38,575 nucleotides of DNA, from the NCBI GenBank assembly GCA_020847555.1, contig JADLBT010000213.1, positions 1 through 38,575 on the forward strand, in the 5' to 3' direction. The notes under the pieces are model-generated. The model ran no database searches, was not told the DNA's origin, and saw only the letters and a list, made by a program, of their open reading frames with translations. Shown here piece by piece: positions 8,638 to 17,932 of this stretch. Positions within the stretch are counted from its first letter, which is position 1; every line of letters begins with the position of its first letter. Made by a program: the position numbers and the translations under genes. The DNA is from Gemmataceae bacterium. Lineage in GTDB: Bacteria; Planctomycetota; Planctomycetia; Gemmatales; Gemmataceae.

Positions 8638-8793
8638 AACCGTGACGGCGCCGCCGAGGCGGTTTCCGTCGAAGTTCGCCTGGGTGGCCGACAGCGACTC
8701 GCTGAACCCGAACGGGCCGGCACGAACGGCGCGGCAGGCGTACTCCCACTCCGCCTCCGTCGGCAGCCGGTAGGAGCGCCCGGCGCCGTCGCC
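8638..8793 (-). pseudogene. Relic of a formylglycine-generating-enzyme (SUMF1-like) domain
   Basis: Read on the minus strand, about 50 codons give [18 protein letters not shown], then [17 protein letters not shown]. This is the conserved core of the FGE/SUMF1 fold (usual form [16 protein letters not shown]...QANYDGN). There is no start codon with a binding site, and neither the N-terminal half nor the C-terminal half of the domain is present. The frame runs on into the coding sequence of the convergent esterase. It therefore looks like a decayed fragment of a sulfatase-maturing or similar enzyme, not a working gene. Confidence 0.65.
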
Positions 8794-8885
8794 AGGATCT
8801 GCGCGTGCCGGCGGAAGTCGAGCAAGGCAACGGAGGAGACGGGCATACCGGGACTTCTGCCCGAAAAAAGAGCAGAGAAGGCGTA

Positions 8886-8952
8886 AGCCCACGGGCTGCG
8901 CCCGTGGGCCAAGCGCTGGGAACCTGGTCCACGGGACGCAGCCCGTGGGCTT
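8886..8952. repeat. Family A palindromic repeat, dimeric copy 2
   Basis: This is the clearest dimer. Unit 1 is AGCCCACGGG (8886-8895), CTGCG, CCCGTGGGC (8901-8909). The linker is AAGCGCTGGGAACCTGGT. Unit 2 is CCACGGG (8929-8935), ACGCAG, CCCGTGGGCTT. It lies between the esterase/FGE-relic end and the stop of the convergent oxidoreductase gene. Confidence 0.85.
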
Positions 8953-8987
8953 GCCTCCCCTCTCCCTTGCCTTTCCTTGCCTCTCGC

Positions 8988-10316
8988 CTAGAGGGTCCAG
9001 CCTTTGCGGTACTCGCGGCGGAAGAACTGGTCGGCGGCGGGCATGTTGACGGCGCGGCCCTGCTCGTGGTCGTACCGGAAGGCCTTGCCGATGCGCATCG
9101 CGACGTTGCCGAGCAGGACCACCTCGGTGAACCGGGCCGCGTAGTCCACGAAGTTACTCATCGCAGCCGGGCCGCCCTTGCAGGCGCGGAGCCATTCGGC
9201 GTGGTGGCCTGGCGACCGCGGCAGAGACGGCTTCGGCGGCTGGTAGTCCTTGAAAGCGGCCAGCGGCAGCAGCCGGTACTCCCCGCCGTAGTCCGACGGC
9301 GAGTACAGCGTCCCCTTGCTGCCGATCAGCAGGCACCCGCTGCTGGACGGCTTCTGCCCCTGGAACAGCTCCGCCGGCGGGCGGCGCCGCTCGTACCACA
9401 GGAGCCGAACGGCCGGCATCTTGCCGCGGGCCGGGAACTCGTAGGTGACGGTGCAGCCGCGGTTCGGCGGGCTCTGCTGGCTGACCTGCCCCTCGATGTC
9501 GGCCGAGACGGTGGTCGGGTACTCCAGGCGCAGGGCCATGTACGGCAGGTTCATGGTGTGGCACGCCATGTCGCCCAGGGCGCCGGTGCCGAAGTCCCAC
9601 CAGCCGCGCCACTTGAACGGCACATAGTCGTCGTTGTACGCGCGCTGCGGGGCCGGCCCGAGCCACAGATCCCAGTTGAGACCCTGGGGCACCGGCTGGC
9701 CGGGAGGAGCCTGCTCCATGCCCTGCGGCCAGATCGGCCGATTGGTCCAGACGTGAACCTCGCGGATGTCGCCGATGGCTCCGGAGCGAATAACCTCGAC
9801 GCCGGTGCGCAGGCCGGCGTGGCTGGTGCCCTGGTTGCCCATCTGGGTCGCGACCCGGTGCTTGCGGGCCGTCTCGCGCATCAGCCGCGCCTCGTGGACG
9901 CTGTGGGTCAGCGGCTTTTCGCAGTAGCAGTGCTTGCCCAGGCGCATGGCCGTGATGCCAGCGATGGCGTGGGTGTGGTCCGGGGTGCTGACCACGACGG
10001 CATCGAGGTCGCGCTGCTTGTCCAGCATGACGCGGAAGTCAGCGTAGTGCGCGGCCTTGGGGTGGCGCTTGTAGGCGCCGGCGGCGCGGCGGTCGTCCAC
10101 GTCGCACAGGGCGACGATGTTCTCGGTGCGCGCGACGGCGTCGAGGTTGCCGCCGCCCCGCCCACCGGCGCCGATGATGCCGATGTTGAGGCGGTCGTTG
10201 GGACCGGGGCGCCGCTCCTGGGCGCCTTCCAGCTCGAAGCCGCTGGCGACCCAGAACCCGGTGCCCGTCAGGGCAGTGTACTTGAGGAAATCGCGCCGAT
10301 TGGTGCGCCGGCTCAT
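8988..10316 (-). CDS. Tat-exported Gfo/Idh/MocA-family oxidoreductase
   Basis: A 442-residue NAD(P)-dependent sugar or polyol oxidoreductase. The N-terminus has a twin-arginine signal (RRDFLK, residues 7-12), so the folded enzyme should be exported with its cofactor. The Rossmann fold starts at [14 protein letters not shown] (44-57), the conserved cofactor and catalytic segment is CEKPLTHS (132-139), and the C-terminal half is the family's substrate domain. AAGGAG precedes ATG 10316 by 7 bases. Planctomycetes carry many such paralogues, usually linked to carbohydrate breakdown; the substrate here is unknown. It is followed downstream by a family A repeat and is transcribed in the same direction as the PQQ-like gene, but about 215 bp separate them. 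Confidence 0.9.
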   Translation of the reverse strand: MSRRTNRRDFLKYTALTGTGFWVASGFELEGAQERRPGPNDRLNIGIIGAGGRGGGNLDAVARTENIVALCDVDDRRAAGAYKRHPKAAHYADFRVMLDKQRDLDAVVVSTPDHTHAIAGITAMRLGKHCYCEKPLTHSVHEARLMRETARKHRVATQMGNQGTSHAGLRTGVEVIRSGAIGDIREVHVWTNRPIWPQGMEQAPPGQPVPQGLNWDLWLGPAPQRAYNDDYVPFKWRGWWDFGTGALGDMACHTMNLPYMALRLEYPTTVSADIEGQVSQQSPPNRGCTVTYEFPARGKMPAVRLLWYERRRPPAELFQGQKPSSSGCLLIGSKGTLYSPSDYGGEYRLLPLAAFKDYQPPKPSLPRSPGHHAEWLRACKGGPAAMSNFVDYAARFTEVVLLGNVAMRIGKAFRYDHEQGRAVNMPAADQFFRREYRKGWTL

Positions 10317-10403
10317 GGAGGAACTCCTTACGCCTGGAAGAAAGCACGGACGCCGAGAGGAGCCGTGCCGTGGTTACCGCGGAAGTCATGCTGGGGTGGC
10401 ATT

Positions 10404-10432
10404 AGTCTAAACGGGTGACTGCCCCCCGGCAA
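10404..10432 (-). promoter_or_regulatory. Candidate promoter for the oxidoreductase
   Basis: On the minus strand TTGCCG (10427-10432) and TAGACT (10404-10409) are spaced 17 bases apart, about 90 bases upstream of the start codon. Each box matches the consensus at four of six positions. Confidence 0.3.
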
Positions 10433-10440
10433 GCAAGATA

Positions 10441-10485
10441 CCCCGTTACCTCGTTACCGTTACCCCGTTACCAGCCCGGAGCGCT
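10441..10485. repeat. CGTTACC mini-repeats plus a half copy of family B
   Basis: Four short imperfect repeats built on CGTTACC run from 10441 to 10472. They lead into ACCAGCCCGGAGCGCT (10470-10485), which is one arm of the family B palindrome without its partner. Decay or partial insertion of a repeat is the likely origin. Confidence 0.5.
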
Positions 10486-10531
10486 CGCGATGGCCCGCTA
10501 CCGCGGCCCCAGGACCGTCTCGGGTCGTGAA

Positions 10532-11854
10532 TCAGGGAGCGCGCGCGGCCTTCCCGTTAGCCCCGATGCAGTACAGGTGCCGCAGTCCGCGGAGGAACAG
10601 CTGCCCGCGCGAGAGCGCCGGCGACGAGTAACACTCCTCGCCCAGTTCGTTCCGGCTCACCAGCTCGTACCTCGACCCCGCCCTGAGTACGAACGTCGTG
10701 CCGTCGTCGGCCGTGATGTAGAGCAGGCCGTTCGCCGACACCGGCGAGGCGCTGTGGTGCTCGCCGAGCTTCTCCATCCACTGCTCCTTGCCGGTGCGCG
10801 CCTCGAAGCAGCGCATCCACCCCAGATCCGAGACGACAAAGAAGTACGCCCCGTGGGCGATCGGCGAGGGCACGTAGGACGCCTTCCGCGCCGGCACCTT
10901 CTTCTCGTGCCACAGGACGTGCGTGGTCGTCACGTTCCCGCTACCGTCCGGCAGGATGCCCATGTTGTGGAAGTCCGGGAAGCCGGCGGTCAGGAAGATC
11001 ACGCCCTGCGCGTAGACCGGGGAGGCGACGTACTGCTCGGTCGGGCCGTCGATGATCCAGTGCTGCTTGCCGGTATCGGGGTCGTAGGACGCGACGGTCA
11101 GGCTGCCGCTGAGGACGAGTTGCTTCTTCCCGGCGGCGTCGATCAGGAGCGGGGCGCAGTACGAGCGCGTCCGGTTCGGGCGGATCGTTCGCCAGCGCTC
11201 GGCTCCGGTGCGCCGGTCGAGCGCGACCAACCAGCCCTCCGCGTCCTGGTCGCCGTTCAGGATGAGGGTATCCTTGTAAAGGATCGGTGGGCTGCAGAAC
11301 CCGTGGCGCGCGTAGAACCGGCCGGGCACCTTCTCCCACACCTTCTCGCCCCCGGTCGTGTAGCAGGTGACGACCATTTCGGGCACCAGGGCGCCCTTGA
11401 TAGGGCTCGCCTCGCGCGGCCTCGTCGGCGGGCCGTCGGCCGAGGTCTTTGGCCGCAGGCGCAGGAACGCCGTCCAGACGTGCTTGCCGTCGGTCGCGGG
11501 TGTCGAGCTGGCGTAGCTGTTCAGCCGGTGCTTCGGCTCCAGCGGCGAGGTCACGACGACGCGCTGCCACAGCACCTTCCCGTCGCGCCGGTCGAGGCAG
11601 AGCAGAACGCGCTGCTGTTCCTTGAGCAGGCAGGTGGTGACGAAGACGCGGTCGCCCCACACCACCGGCGACGAGTGGCCGACGCCCGGGATCGGCGTCT
11701 TCCACGCGACATTCTCTGTTGGCGACCACCGGATCGGGACGTCCGTCTCGGTTGAGGTGCCGTCGAGGCGCGGGCCGCGCCAGCCGGGCCACTCCTCGGC
11801 GGAAGCCACGGGCGTGAGCAAGACGAGGACGAGCCAGGGAAGCCGACGGCGCAT
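10532..11854 (-). CDS. Secreted PQQ-like beta-propeller protein
   Basis: A 440-residue exported protein with a signal peptide (MRRRLPWLVLVLLTPVASA), followed at once by the planctomycete hallmark EWPGWRGPRLDGTS. The rest is a series of propeller blades of the PQQ/BamB type (for example LCLDRRDGKVLWQ, VALDRRTGAERW, CFEARTGKEQWMEKLG). Such proteins may bind a ligand or act as extracytoplasmic scaffolds; I see no calcium- or PQQ-binding residues that would prove dehydrogenase activity. ATG 11854 begins a clear signal peptide and has AAGGGA upstream. The frame is open for a further 2.7 kb upstream across other genes, which is GC-driven shadow. The upstream minus strand has a TATTAT box at 11979-11984, with no clear -35. 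Confidence 0.88.
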   Translation of the reverse strand: MRRRLPWLVLVLLTPVASAEEWPGWRGPRLDGTSTETDVPIRWSPTENVAWKTPIPGVGHSSPVVWGDRVFVTTCLLKEQQRVLLCLDRRDGKVLWQRVVVTSPLEPKHRLNSYASSTPATDGKHVWTAFLRLRPKTSADGPPTRPREASPIKGALVPEMVVTCYTTGGEKVWEKVPGRFYARHGFCSPPILYKDTLILNGDQDAEGWLVALDRRTGAERWRTIRPNRTRSYCAPLLIDAAGKKQLVLSGSLTVASYDPDTGKQHWIIDGPTEQYVASPVYAQGVIFLTAGFPDFHNMGILPDGSGNVTTTHVLWHEKKVPARKASYVPSPIAHGAYFFVVSDLGWMRCFEARTGKEQWMEKLGEHHSASPVSANGLLYITADDGTTFVLRAGSRYELVSRNELGEECYSSPALSRGQLFLRGLRHLYCIGANGKAARAP

Positions 11855-12334
11855 GGCGGGAGTCCCTTTGCGGGGTGGTCGGGGTGGGGGCCGCGGGCGG
11901 ACAGCCGATCGTGGGAAGTGTATGCGCCGCCGGCCCGTCCGGGCAGGGGGCAGGCTTGCACGGCGCCGCCGGTGCGTCATAATACCGCATCGGGCCGCAC
12001 GAGCGCCAGTGGCGCCGAAGGGGGAGTAAGGAACTGTGGCAAGCCCACGGATCACGTCCCGTGAGCCAAATCTCCAGCACCCCGTCCACGAGGCGCCACC
12101 CGTGGACTTTACAGCAACTCCCCACCCCCCTCCCCACAACCTCGCCCTCCATCCGTATAGTAGAGGACGCAGCGCGGCAGCGCTGCACGCCGGGTTCAGC
12201 CCGCCCGGCTCGACCCAGGTAGTGACCGCTCTGTTCTTCCCCGCCGCCTCCCTTCTTGCACCGCGGCGGGACGGCCGGGCGTTCTGGGTCTGTTTCAGGG
12301 TGTTGGCCGTTCTGCTGTTCCAGCACAAGGAGCG
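11855..12334. other. 480 bp gap between divergent genes
   Basis: It holds a minus-strand TATTAT box (11979-11984), a degenerate family A repeat (12041-12109), a plus-strand TATAGT box (12156-12161) and a small hairpin, GCAGCGC/GCGCTGC (12169-12186). No gene is convincing. Confidence 0.5.
12041..12109. repeat. Family A palindromic repeat, degenerate dimeric copy 3
   Basis: AGCCCACGG...CCGTGAGCC, a linker, then GTCCACGAGGCGCCACCCGTGGACTT. Both units keep the layout of copies 2 and 4 but have several substitutions. It lies between divergent promoters, so a terminator role is unlikely. Confidence 0.65.
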
Positions 12335-14161
12335 ATGCGAGTCATGGTTCCATCCCGACTGAGGCGCGCCGCGGCCGGCCTGGCCGCGCTGGCCCTGCTC
12401 ACCTCCGGCCTGACGGTGTCCGCCCAGGAGAAGAAGGGCGGCGACGACAAGGACCGCCTCCAGGGCACGTGGGAAGTCGTCCGCGCCGAGAAGGGCGGGG
12501 AGAAACTCCCGGAAGAACTGACCCGGGCCATCAAGGTGACCTTCAAGGGCGACACCGTCCGGCTCGCCATCCTCGGCGAGGCCAAGGAGGGGATGTTCAA
12601 GCTCGACCAGAAGGCGAAGCCGAAGGCCATCGACATGACGCTGGAGGGCATGACCGCCCGCGGCATCTACAAGCTCGACAACAAGGAACTCACGATCGCC
12701 GCCGCCGAGCCGGGGCAGGCGCGGCCCAGAGAGTTCGACGAGAAGGGTCTGACCACGGTGGTGCTGCGCCAGGTCGATGCCGCCAAGCCGGACAAGAAGG
12801 AGAAGAAGCAGCCTGCCGGCGGCAACAAGAAGGGGGACCAGGCTCTCGCGCAGGGCGACTGGGTCGTTGTCTCCGTCGAGAAGGGCGGGGAGAAGCTGCC
12901 CGACGAGGTGACGAAGTCCATCAAGCTCACCATCAAGGGCGACAAGTTCACCCTCGTGCTGCCGGACGAGACCAAGGAAGGCACCATCAAGCTCGACCCG
13001 ACGAAAAAGCCGAAGACGGTTGACGTCTCGCTGGACGGCCAGACCATCCAGGGACTTTACGAGCTGACGAAGGACCGGCTCAAGATCGTGGCCGGCGAGC
13101 CGGGGCAGGCGCGTCCGGAAGACTTCCAGGGCGCCCAGCACGCTGTCGTCGTCTTCAAGCGGGCCGCCGCCGCGAAGAAGGAGGAGAGCGAGGAGCAGGA
13201 GCGCAGCGGCGAGCCCAAGCCGGCGAAGGGGAGCCTCGACGGAACCTGGACGGTGGTGTCCGCCGAGAAGGGCGGTGAGAAGCTGCCGGACGAGCTGATC
13301 AAGACGGTCAAGCTGACCTTCAAGGGGAAGAAACTCACCTTCGAGCTGCTCGGCGAGAAGAAGGAGGGATCTTTCAAGATCGATTCGACGAAGAAGCCAG
13401 CCACCATCGACCTGATGATGGAGGACAAGACGGCCCCCGGCATCTATCAGCTGGACGGCGACACGCTCAAGATCTGCGCCGCCGAGCCGGGCGAGGCGCG
13501 GCCGAAGGACTTCAAGGCCGACGTCGGCAACCGTATGCTGGTCGTCCTCAAGCGGGTCGCCGCGACCAGGGACAAGGACGGAAAGGCCAGCGCCGACAAG
13601 AAGAAGGACGCGGCCGAAGAGGAGGTGTGCGTCCAGGACGACAAGGGCAAGGATGACGCCGCCAAACTCCAGGGCACCTGGCGTGTCCAGACTTTGACCG
13701 AAAGCGGCAAGGCCGCGCCCGCCGAGATCGCCAAAAAGTTCAAGCTGGTGATCGACGGCGAGCGCATCACCCTCCACGGCGACAGCTCGCCCAAGGACGG
13801 TACGTTCAAGCTGGACGCGACGAAGTCGCCCAAACACATCGACATCACGATCAAGGACAAGCAGGGCCTGGGCATTTACAAACTGCAGGGGGACTCCCTC
13901 ACGCTGGCGCTGGGCGAGGTGCCGCGTGGCCGGCCGACCGCCTTCGCGTCGGAGGAGGGCTCGAGGATCGCGCTGGTGGTCCTCAAACGCGCCGCCAAGG
14001 GTAAGAAGAAGGAGGCGGACAAAGGAAAGGGCGAGAGCCTGCGGGCGGACGGGTCGGTGCGCCGGGTCGGCCGTAACTTCGACGCCCCCACGCTGCGCGC
14101 GGGCATCACCCGCTCCGGCGGCGAGGTCGCCGATCTGCGCAAGCTGGGCGGCGGGAACTGA
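12335..14161 (+). CDS. Exported protein with four tandem TIGR03067 domains
   Basis: A 608-residue protein with a signal peptide ending near VSAQ (28-31). It has four copies of the roughly 105-residue TIGR03067 domain, at about 41-147, 170-276, 300-406 and 444-552. Each opens LQGTW or a variant and carries a strand-rich core with IxLTFKG-like, GxxKLD and GEARP-type segments. The copies are joined by Lys/Glu/Asp-rich linkers. TIGR03067 is known mainly from planctomycetes and has no proven function; the fold is probably a lipocalin-like barrel. The tail (about 565-608) does not match the repeat. AAGGAG is only 2 bases before ATG 12335 and 11 bases before ATG 12344, so the start could be either. 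It converges with the kinase gene across a family B repeat. Confidence 0.85.
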   Translation: MRVMVPSRLRRAAAGLAALALLTSGLTVSAQEKKGGDDKDRLQGTWEVVRAEKGGEKLPEELTRAIKVTFKGDTVRLAILGEAKEGMFKLDQKAKPKAIDMTLEGMTARGIYKLDNKELTIAAAEPGQARPREFDEKGLTTVVLRQVDAAKPDKKEKKQPAGGNKKGDQALAQGDWVVVSVEKGGEKLPDEVTKSIKLTIKGDKFTLVLPDETKEGTIKLDPTKKPKTVDVSLDGQTIQGLYELTKDRLKIVAGEPGQARPEDFQGAQHAVVVFKRAAAAKKEESEEQERSGEPKPAKGSLDGTWTVVSAEKGGEKLPDELIKTVKLTFKGKKLTFELLGEKKEGSFKIDSTKKPATIDLMMEDKTAPGIYQLDGDTLKICAAEPGEARPKDFKADVGNRMLVVLKRVAATRDKDGKASADKKKDAAEEEVCVQDDKGKDDAAKLQGTWRVQTLTESGKAAPAEIAKKFKLVIDGERITLHGDSSPKDGTFKLDATKSPKHIDITIKDKQGLGIYKLQGDSLTLALGEVPRGRPTAFASEEGSRIALVVLKRAAKGKKKEADKGKGESLRADGSVRRVGRNFDAPTLRAGITRSGGEVADLRKLGGGN

Positions 14162-14170
14162 CGTCCGCGT

Positions 14171-14217
14171 CCCCACCAGCCCGGAGCGCCCGTCGCCGGC
14201 GCTTCGGGCTGGTGGGG
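14171..14217. repeat. Family B palindromic repeat, copy 2
   Basis: Two 20-base arms (14171-14190 and 14198-14217) pair with one G-U position around a 7-base loop. It fills the gap between two convergent stop codons and may act as a two-way terminator. Confidence 0.8.
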
Positions 14218-14220
14218 GCG

Positions 14221-16059
14221 TCACCTTGCGCTCACGGGTAGCGCGACGCCCCAGAAGTAGTCGAAGCGCCCCCGCAGCCGGTTGCGCCACCTCTCCAGCC
14301 GGTCCCAGACGCGAGCGAAGGCGGTCGCGCTCGGACCGCCGCGCGGCACCTCTTCCGCCACCGGCTCGACCTCGTCGCGGTGCAGCAGCAGCAGCACGTC
14401 GTGGGGCAGGGCCGGCCAGCCTTCCGCCCCGCCGGTGGGCAGGAGCTGCGCCACCTCCGCCGGCGGGATCGCACGCCGGTCCGCACAGAGGAGCAGGAAC
14501 AGCGTCCCCGGCGGTCCCTTCACTTCCCAGGTGCCCGCGGGCGGGACGCGCACCCGATCCGTCCTCTCCGCGCCGGCCAGACTCATGACCGCCAGCTCGT
14601 GCCACTGGCCTCTGCCGTCGAGAGCGAAGGCCGCGGTCCGGCTGCCGTGCGGCACCGCGCAGCGCAGCACCAGGCGATTCCCCTCGCGCAGCGGGAGCAG
14701 CGCGCGCAGCTGCTCGGCAGTCTTCGGCGTGAAGACCCGTTCCTCACCCTTGACCTTCCGCTCCACGACCTGCACCAGCGTCTGGCGGACGGGGGGCAGC
14801 GGCGGCGTGGGCGCGGGGGCAGCAAGCAGCCAGGTTCCCACCGCGATGGAGCCGACCAGCAGCGCCGCCCCGAGCAGAGCCGCACGCCTCGGCCCGCGCG
14901 CGAACGCCTCCAGTGCGGCCTGAAGCTCCTCGGCCCGCGGACGGTCTTCCGGTCGCGCGGCCAGCGCCCCGCGACAGATGGAGGCGAGACGACGCGGGGT
15001 GCCGGCCAGCGCCGCGTCATCGACCGCGGCTCGACGGGCGCGCTCCAGCGTTTGCTTCAGGTCGGCGGCGGCGAAGGGCGCGCGGCCAGTGAGGAGGAAG
15101 TGGAGGACGCCGCCCAGGCTGAACACGTCGCTCGCCGGCCCGACCCGGTCCCACTCGCCGCGCGCCTGCTCCGGCGCCATGTAGGCGGGAGTGCCGCCCG
15201 AAGGGCCAGCGTCGCCCGACCAGCAGGTGCTCAGCCGCGCCAGGCCGAAGTCGATCAGGCGCGGGGCGCCGCGCGCGTCCAGGAGGACGTTCGCCGGCTT
15301 GAGATCCTGGTGCGTGACCCCGCGGCGATGGGCCGCCGCCAGGGCGCGGGCCAGGCGCGCCACCAGCGCGGCGGCGCGGCGCGGCGGCAGACGCGGAGCG
15401 GTCTCCAGGGTGCGCCCCTCGATGTGCTCCATCACCAGGACCGGCCGCCCGTCGTGGACGCCGCAGTCGAATACCCGCGCCAGGTCCGGGTGGTCGAGGC
15501 TCGCCAGAGCCCGCCCTTCGGCCAGGAACCGCGTGCGCGCCGCCGGGTTGGCGCCGAATCCGTCCCGGCCGAGTTTCAGCGTCACGTCGCGGCCCAGGTC
15601 CGGGTCGAAGGCGCGGTACACCTCGGCCTGTCCCCCCTCGCCCAGCCGGGCCACGATCCGGTAGCGGCCGATCGAGTGCGGCAGCGGCCGGGCGCAAGCC
15701 GCACCTTCCACGGCGGCCCCGCCAGGCAGCGGGGTGCGCTCCCCCGGAGAAACAGGAGGCGCGGCCGCGAGCAGGTCCGCGGGCAGGCACTGGCCAGGAC
15801 GGAGCAGGTCGGGGAACTCGCGGGCGTAATCCTCGGCAGCGCGCGGCCGGCCGAGCCGGGTCCGGTACTGCAGGTCGATGCGGATGAGTTCGTGGAGCAG
15901 GGGCAGGCGGCGCTCGCCGGCGCTGTCGAGGTAAGCGGCGACGGTCGGCGGCGTCGGCAGGTCGCGCCAGGCCGCCTCGAAGCGATCCGCGATCTCGTCG
16001 ATCCACTCCAGGTCCGCCAGGGCAAGGGCGTCGTCGCCGGCCGGCAGTGCGTCGGTCAT
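14221..16059 (-). CDS. Membrane Ser/Thr protein kinase with C-terminal outer domain
   Basis: A 612-residue PknB-type kinase. A leader of about 130 residues ([12 protein letters not shown], typical of planctomycete kinases) precedes the kinase domain, about 131-390. Visible parts are the glycine loop LGEGGQAEV (139-147), Lys162 in TLKLGRD, the catalytic loop HQDLKPAN (250-257, with HQD replacing HRD), DFG (270-272) and [10 protein letters not shown] (289-298). One membrane helix follows (about 393-413). The C-terminal 200 residues, outside the membrane, match nothing I recognise. AGGGGGAA precedes ATG 16059. A minus-strand TACAAT box lies at 16194-16199. An ECF sigma gene 1.3 kb away fits the common planctomycete linkage of kinases with ECF factors, but an interaction is only inferred. 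Confidence 0.9.
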   Translation of the reverse strand: MTDALPAGDDALALADLEWIDEIADRFEAAWRDLPTPPTVAAYLDSAGERRLPLLHELIRIDLQYRTRLGRPRAAEDYAREFPDLLRPGQCLPADLLAAAPPVSPGERTPLPGGAAVEGAACARPLPHSIGRYRIVARLGEGGQAEVYRAFDPDLGRDVTLKLGRDGFGANPAARTRFLAEGRALASLDHPDLARVFDCGVHDGRPVLVMEHIEGRTLETAPRLPPRRAAALVARLARALAAAHRRGVTHQDLKPANVLLDARGAPRLIDFGLARLSTCWSGDAGPSGGTPAYMAPEQARGEWDRVGPASDVFSLGGVLHFLLTGRAPFAAADLKQTLERARRAAVDDAALAGTPRRLASICRGALAARPEDRPRAEELQAALEAFARGPRRAALLGAALLVGSIAVGTWLLAAPAPTPPLPPVRQTLVQVVERKVKGEERVFTPKTAEQLRALLPLREGNRLVLRCAVPHGSRTAAFALDGRGQWHELAVMSLAGAERTDRVRVPPAGTWEVKGPPGTLFLLLCADRRAIPPAEVAQLLPTGGAEGWPALPHDVLLLLHRDEVEPVAEEVPRGGPSATAFARVWDRLERWRNRLRGRFDYFWGVALPVSAR

Positions 16060-16519
16060 GCCCGTTCCCCCTGACGGTGAGTGTCGCCACCCGCGCCCCC
16101 GCCCCGCCCCCGCGACCCGTTGCGGCTGCCGCTCAGGGGATCTATCCCCGCCGGGGCGTTTTCGACGACACGCACGGTCAGCCCTTGTGCCCGATTGTAG
16201 CGGCCGCGCGAGCGGCGCGGCGAGACCATTCCGGCAGGCCAGGCAAGGAGGATCGGGCGGAGGATTTTTCCCGTTTGCGGTGTCGGGAGACGGCGTGTCG
16301 CGCGGATCATGGGTGAGGGGACGGCGCCGCGGCAAAATGCCGGATGGGGTCTGGTGTCCACTCCGGGGCTGCGTTAGACTGACGCGAGCCGTTCCACGAT
16401 TGGCGAAAACCGTGCGACACCCCCGTGGAATCATTGCCCGGTCGCGGGAGTACCTTGCAGCACGTCCGCGGTGGACGATGCCTCGCGTCCGAGGTTCCAC
16501 CCTGAAGGGAGAAAAGCCC
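16060..16519. other. 460 bp gap between divergent kinase and PPC genes
   Basis: It contains the minus-strand TACAAT box at 16194-16199 and a plus-strand TAGACT box near 16374, neither with a good -35. No gene and no copy of the repeat families is seen. The open frames crossing it lack codon structure and binding sites. Confidence 0.45.
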
Positions 16520-17269
16520 ATGGTCCCGATCCGCAGACTCCTGGCCCTGACCGCCTGCGCCGGCCTGCTCCTGGCGGTGGCCACCGGCCCGGGCAGCGCT
16601 GACGACAAGAAGGAAGGCAAAAAAGAAGGTGTGAATGTCGCCGGCAAAGACCTGAAGAAGTTCACCGAGGACAAGAAGTCGCAGGCGGCCAACGACCTGG
16701 GCCTGGCCGGACAGCTGATCCGCTACGGCCGGCAACACAAATCGCCCGAGGCCTTGCTGACCGCCGCCCGCATCCTCGGCACGACGGCGACCGCCGAGCG
16801 CAAGGAACAACCCAAAACCGAGGTGGCCAAGGACAAGAAGGGCGAGGAGCGCAAGGGCGCCGCGCCGGACAACAGTCCCAAGGCGCTGCTGGCCGAGGCG
16901 AAGAAGATGGCCCGGAATGACAAGACGATCGTGGCGATGGCGGACCGCGTCGGCCAGGCCCTCGACGAGGGGATCCGCGGAGCCGCCAGCGGGCCGCTGC
17001 GGAGCCTGCACCGGATTCCGGCCTACGGGACGCACTCGTACCGCATCACCTTCCGCGGCGGGGAGACAGCGCGCGTCGTCCTGGACGGCGACGGCGGGAC
17101 CGACCTGGATCTGTTCATCTACGACGAGAACGGCAACCTGGTCCGGTCCGACGTCGGCCTGAGCGACTACGCGAACCTCAGCTGGGTGCCGCGCTGGACC
17201 GGCCCGTTCACCATTCGCGTAAGAAACCTCGGCCGCTTCTCCAATGGGTACTTCCTGACCAACAACTGA
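16520..17269 (+). CDS. Exported protein with PPC-like C-terminal domain
   Basis: A 249-residue exported protein. The signal peptide is [20 protein letters not shown] and onward, to about residue 27. The middle (about 28-130) is Lys/Glu-rich and probably helical or disordered. Residues about 165-245 look like a pre-peptidase C-terminal (PPC) beta-sandwich, with [19 protein letters not shown], then [15 protein letters not shown] and a closing strand [11 protein letters not shown] domains usually ride on secreted proteases, but no protease domain is present here. AAGGGAGA lies 7 bases before ATG 16520; the frame is open further upstream without a gene-like sequence. It converges with the sigma factor gene over a 22-bp inverted repeat. 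The function is unknown. Confidence 0.8.
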   Translation: MVPIRRLLALTACAGLLLAVATGPGSADDKKEGKKEGVNVAGKDLKKFTEDKKSQAANDLGLAGQLIRYGRQHKSPEALLTAARILGTTATAERKEQPKTEVAKDKKGEERKGAAPDNSPKALLAEAKKMARNDKTIVAMADRVGQALDEGIRGAASGPLRSLHRIPAYGTHSYRITFRGGETARVVLDGDGGTDLDLFIYDENGNLVRSDVGLSDYANLSWVPRWTGPFTIRVRNLGRFSNGYFLTNN

Positions 17270-17281
17270 CGCCCAGCGAGA

Positions 17282-17341
17282 GAGGGATGAGGGATGAAGG
17301 AAGGCAGCATCTGCTCGGTCTTCCTTCATCCCTCATCCCTC
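17282..17341. repeat. Perfect 22-bp inverted repeat between convergent genes
   Basis: The arm GAGGGATGAGGGATGAAGGA+AG (17282-17303) and its exact complement (17320-17341) enclose a 16-base loop. The right arm supplies the final codons and the stop of the sigma factor gene. The arms are made of GGGATGA-like units, which recall a simple dispersed repeat. It may serve as a two-way terminator, though there is no T-run. Confidence 0.85.
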
Positions 17342-17932
17342 GGGTAGCTCCTCCCACTTGCGCCGGATCAGGTGGAGCTTGCGCTCGACCGTGCGGACGA
17401 CGCACCCGAGCTGGGCCGCGATCTCCTCGTTTGTGTAGCCCTCGAGTTTCCACAGGACGATCTGGCACAGACGCGGGTCGGCCAGGGCGCGCAGGAGGCG
17501 CTCCAGCCCTTCGGTCAGCTCGGCCGCCTCGTCGGGGCCGGGACCGAGAGCCTCGGCATGCTCCAGGGAGAGGTCGGCCGCGGCACCCGCGGCCTGCTCC
17601 CGGCCGACGTCGCGGGCCGCGCGCGTGTGGCGCGTCCAGGCGTGGCGGGCCTTGTTGATGGTCATGCGCACCAGCAGCCGCCACAGTCCGTCGCGGCTGT
17701 CCACGCGCAACCGCCCTTCCTGGATGCGCAGGCAGAAGCTCTTGTACATGCTTTGCAGCACGTCGTTCTCGTCCTCGCGCCGGCGGACGCGCTGATCGAG
17801 GTGGCGGCGCGCGAGCTGCACCAGCCGCTCGCAGTAGCGCTGCCAGAGGGCGGCGGCAGCCTCCTCGCGTGCGGCGGCGTCGCCGGTGTGCAGCTGGTCG
17901 ATCAGCCGTGTGACGGAGCCCTTGTCCTCCAC
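17333..17932 (-). CDS. ECF sigma-70 factor
   Basis: A 199-residue extracytoplasmic-function sigma factor that should direct RNA polymerase to a small regulon. Region 2 is visible around DENDVLQSMYKSFCLRI and the DNA-facing helix after it (GLWRLLVRMTINKARHAW). Region 4 is LEGYTNEEIAAQLGCVVRTV followed by ERKLHLIRRKW, a clear helix-turn-helix. The start is GTG 17932, with AGGAG 7 bases upstream; no ATG fits. No anti-sigma gene is adjacent. The nearest signalling partners are the kinase at 14221-16059 and the divergent caspase-like gene, so phospho-control by a kinase is a possibility and not shown. The stop lies inside the inverted repeat at 17282-17341. Confidence 0.92.
   Translation of the reverse strand: MEDKGSVTRLIDQLHTGDAAAREEAAAALWQRYCERLVQLARRHLDQRVRRREDENDVLQSMYKSFCLRIQEGRLRVDSRDGLWRLLVRMTINKARHAWTRHTRAARDVGREQAAGAAADLSLEHAEALGPGPDEAAELTEGLERLLRALADPRLCQIVLWKLEGYTNEEIAAQLGCVVRTVERKLHLIRRKWEELPEG

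Noticed and set aside
10532..14605. One 1357-codon minus-strand frame covering the PQQ-like gene and beyond
   Set aside because: Only the last 440 codons are gene-like. The upstream part lies antisense to the TIGR03067 gene and has no signal peptide or domain.
16058..16519. N-terminal extension of the PPC-domain protein
   Set aside because: Arg-rich upstream codons overlap the divergent kinase promoter region, and ATG 16520 has both a binding site and a signal peptide.
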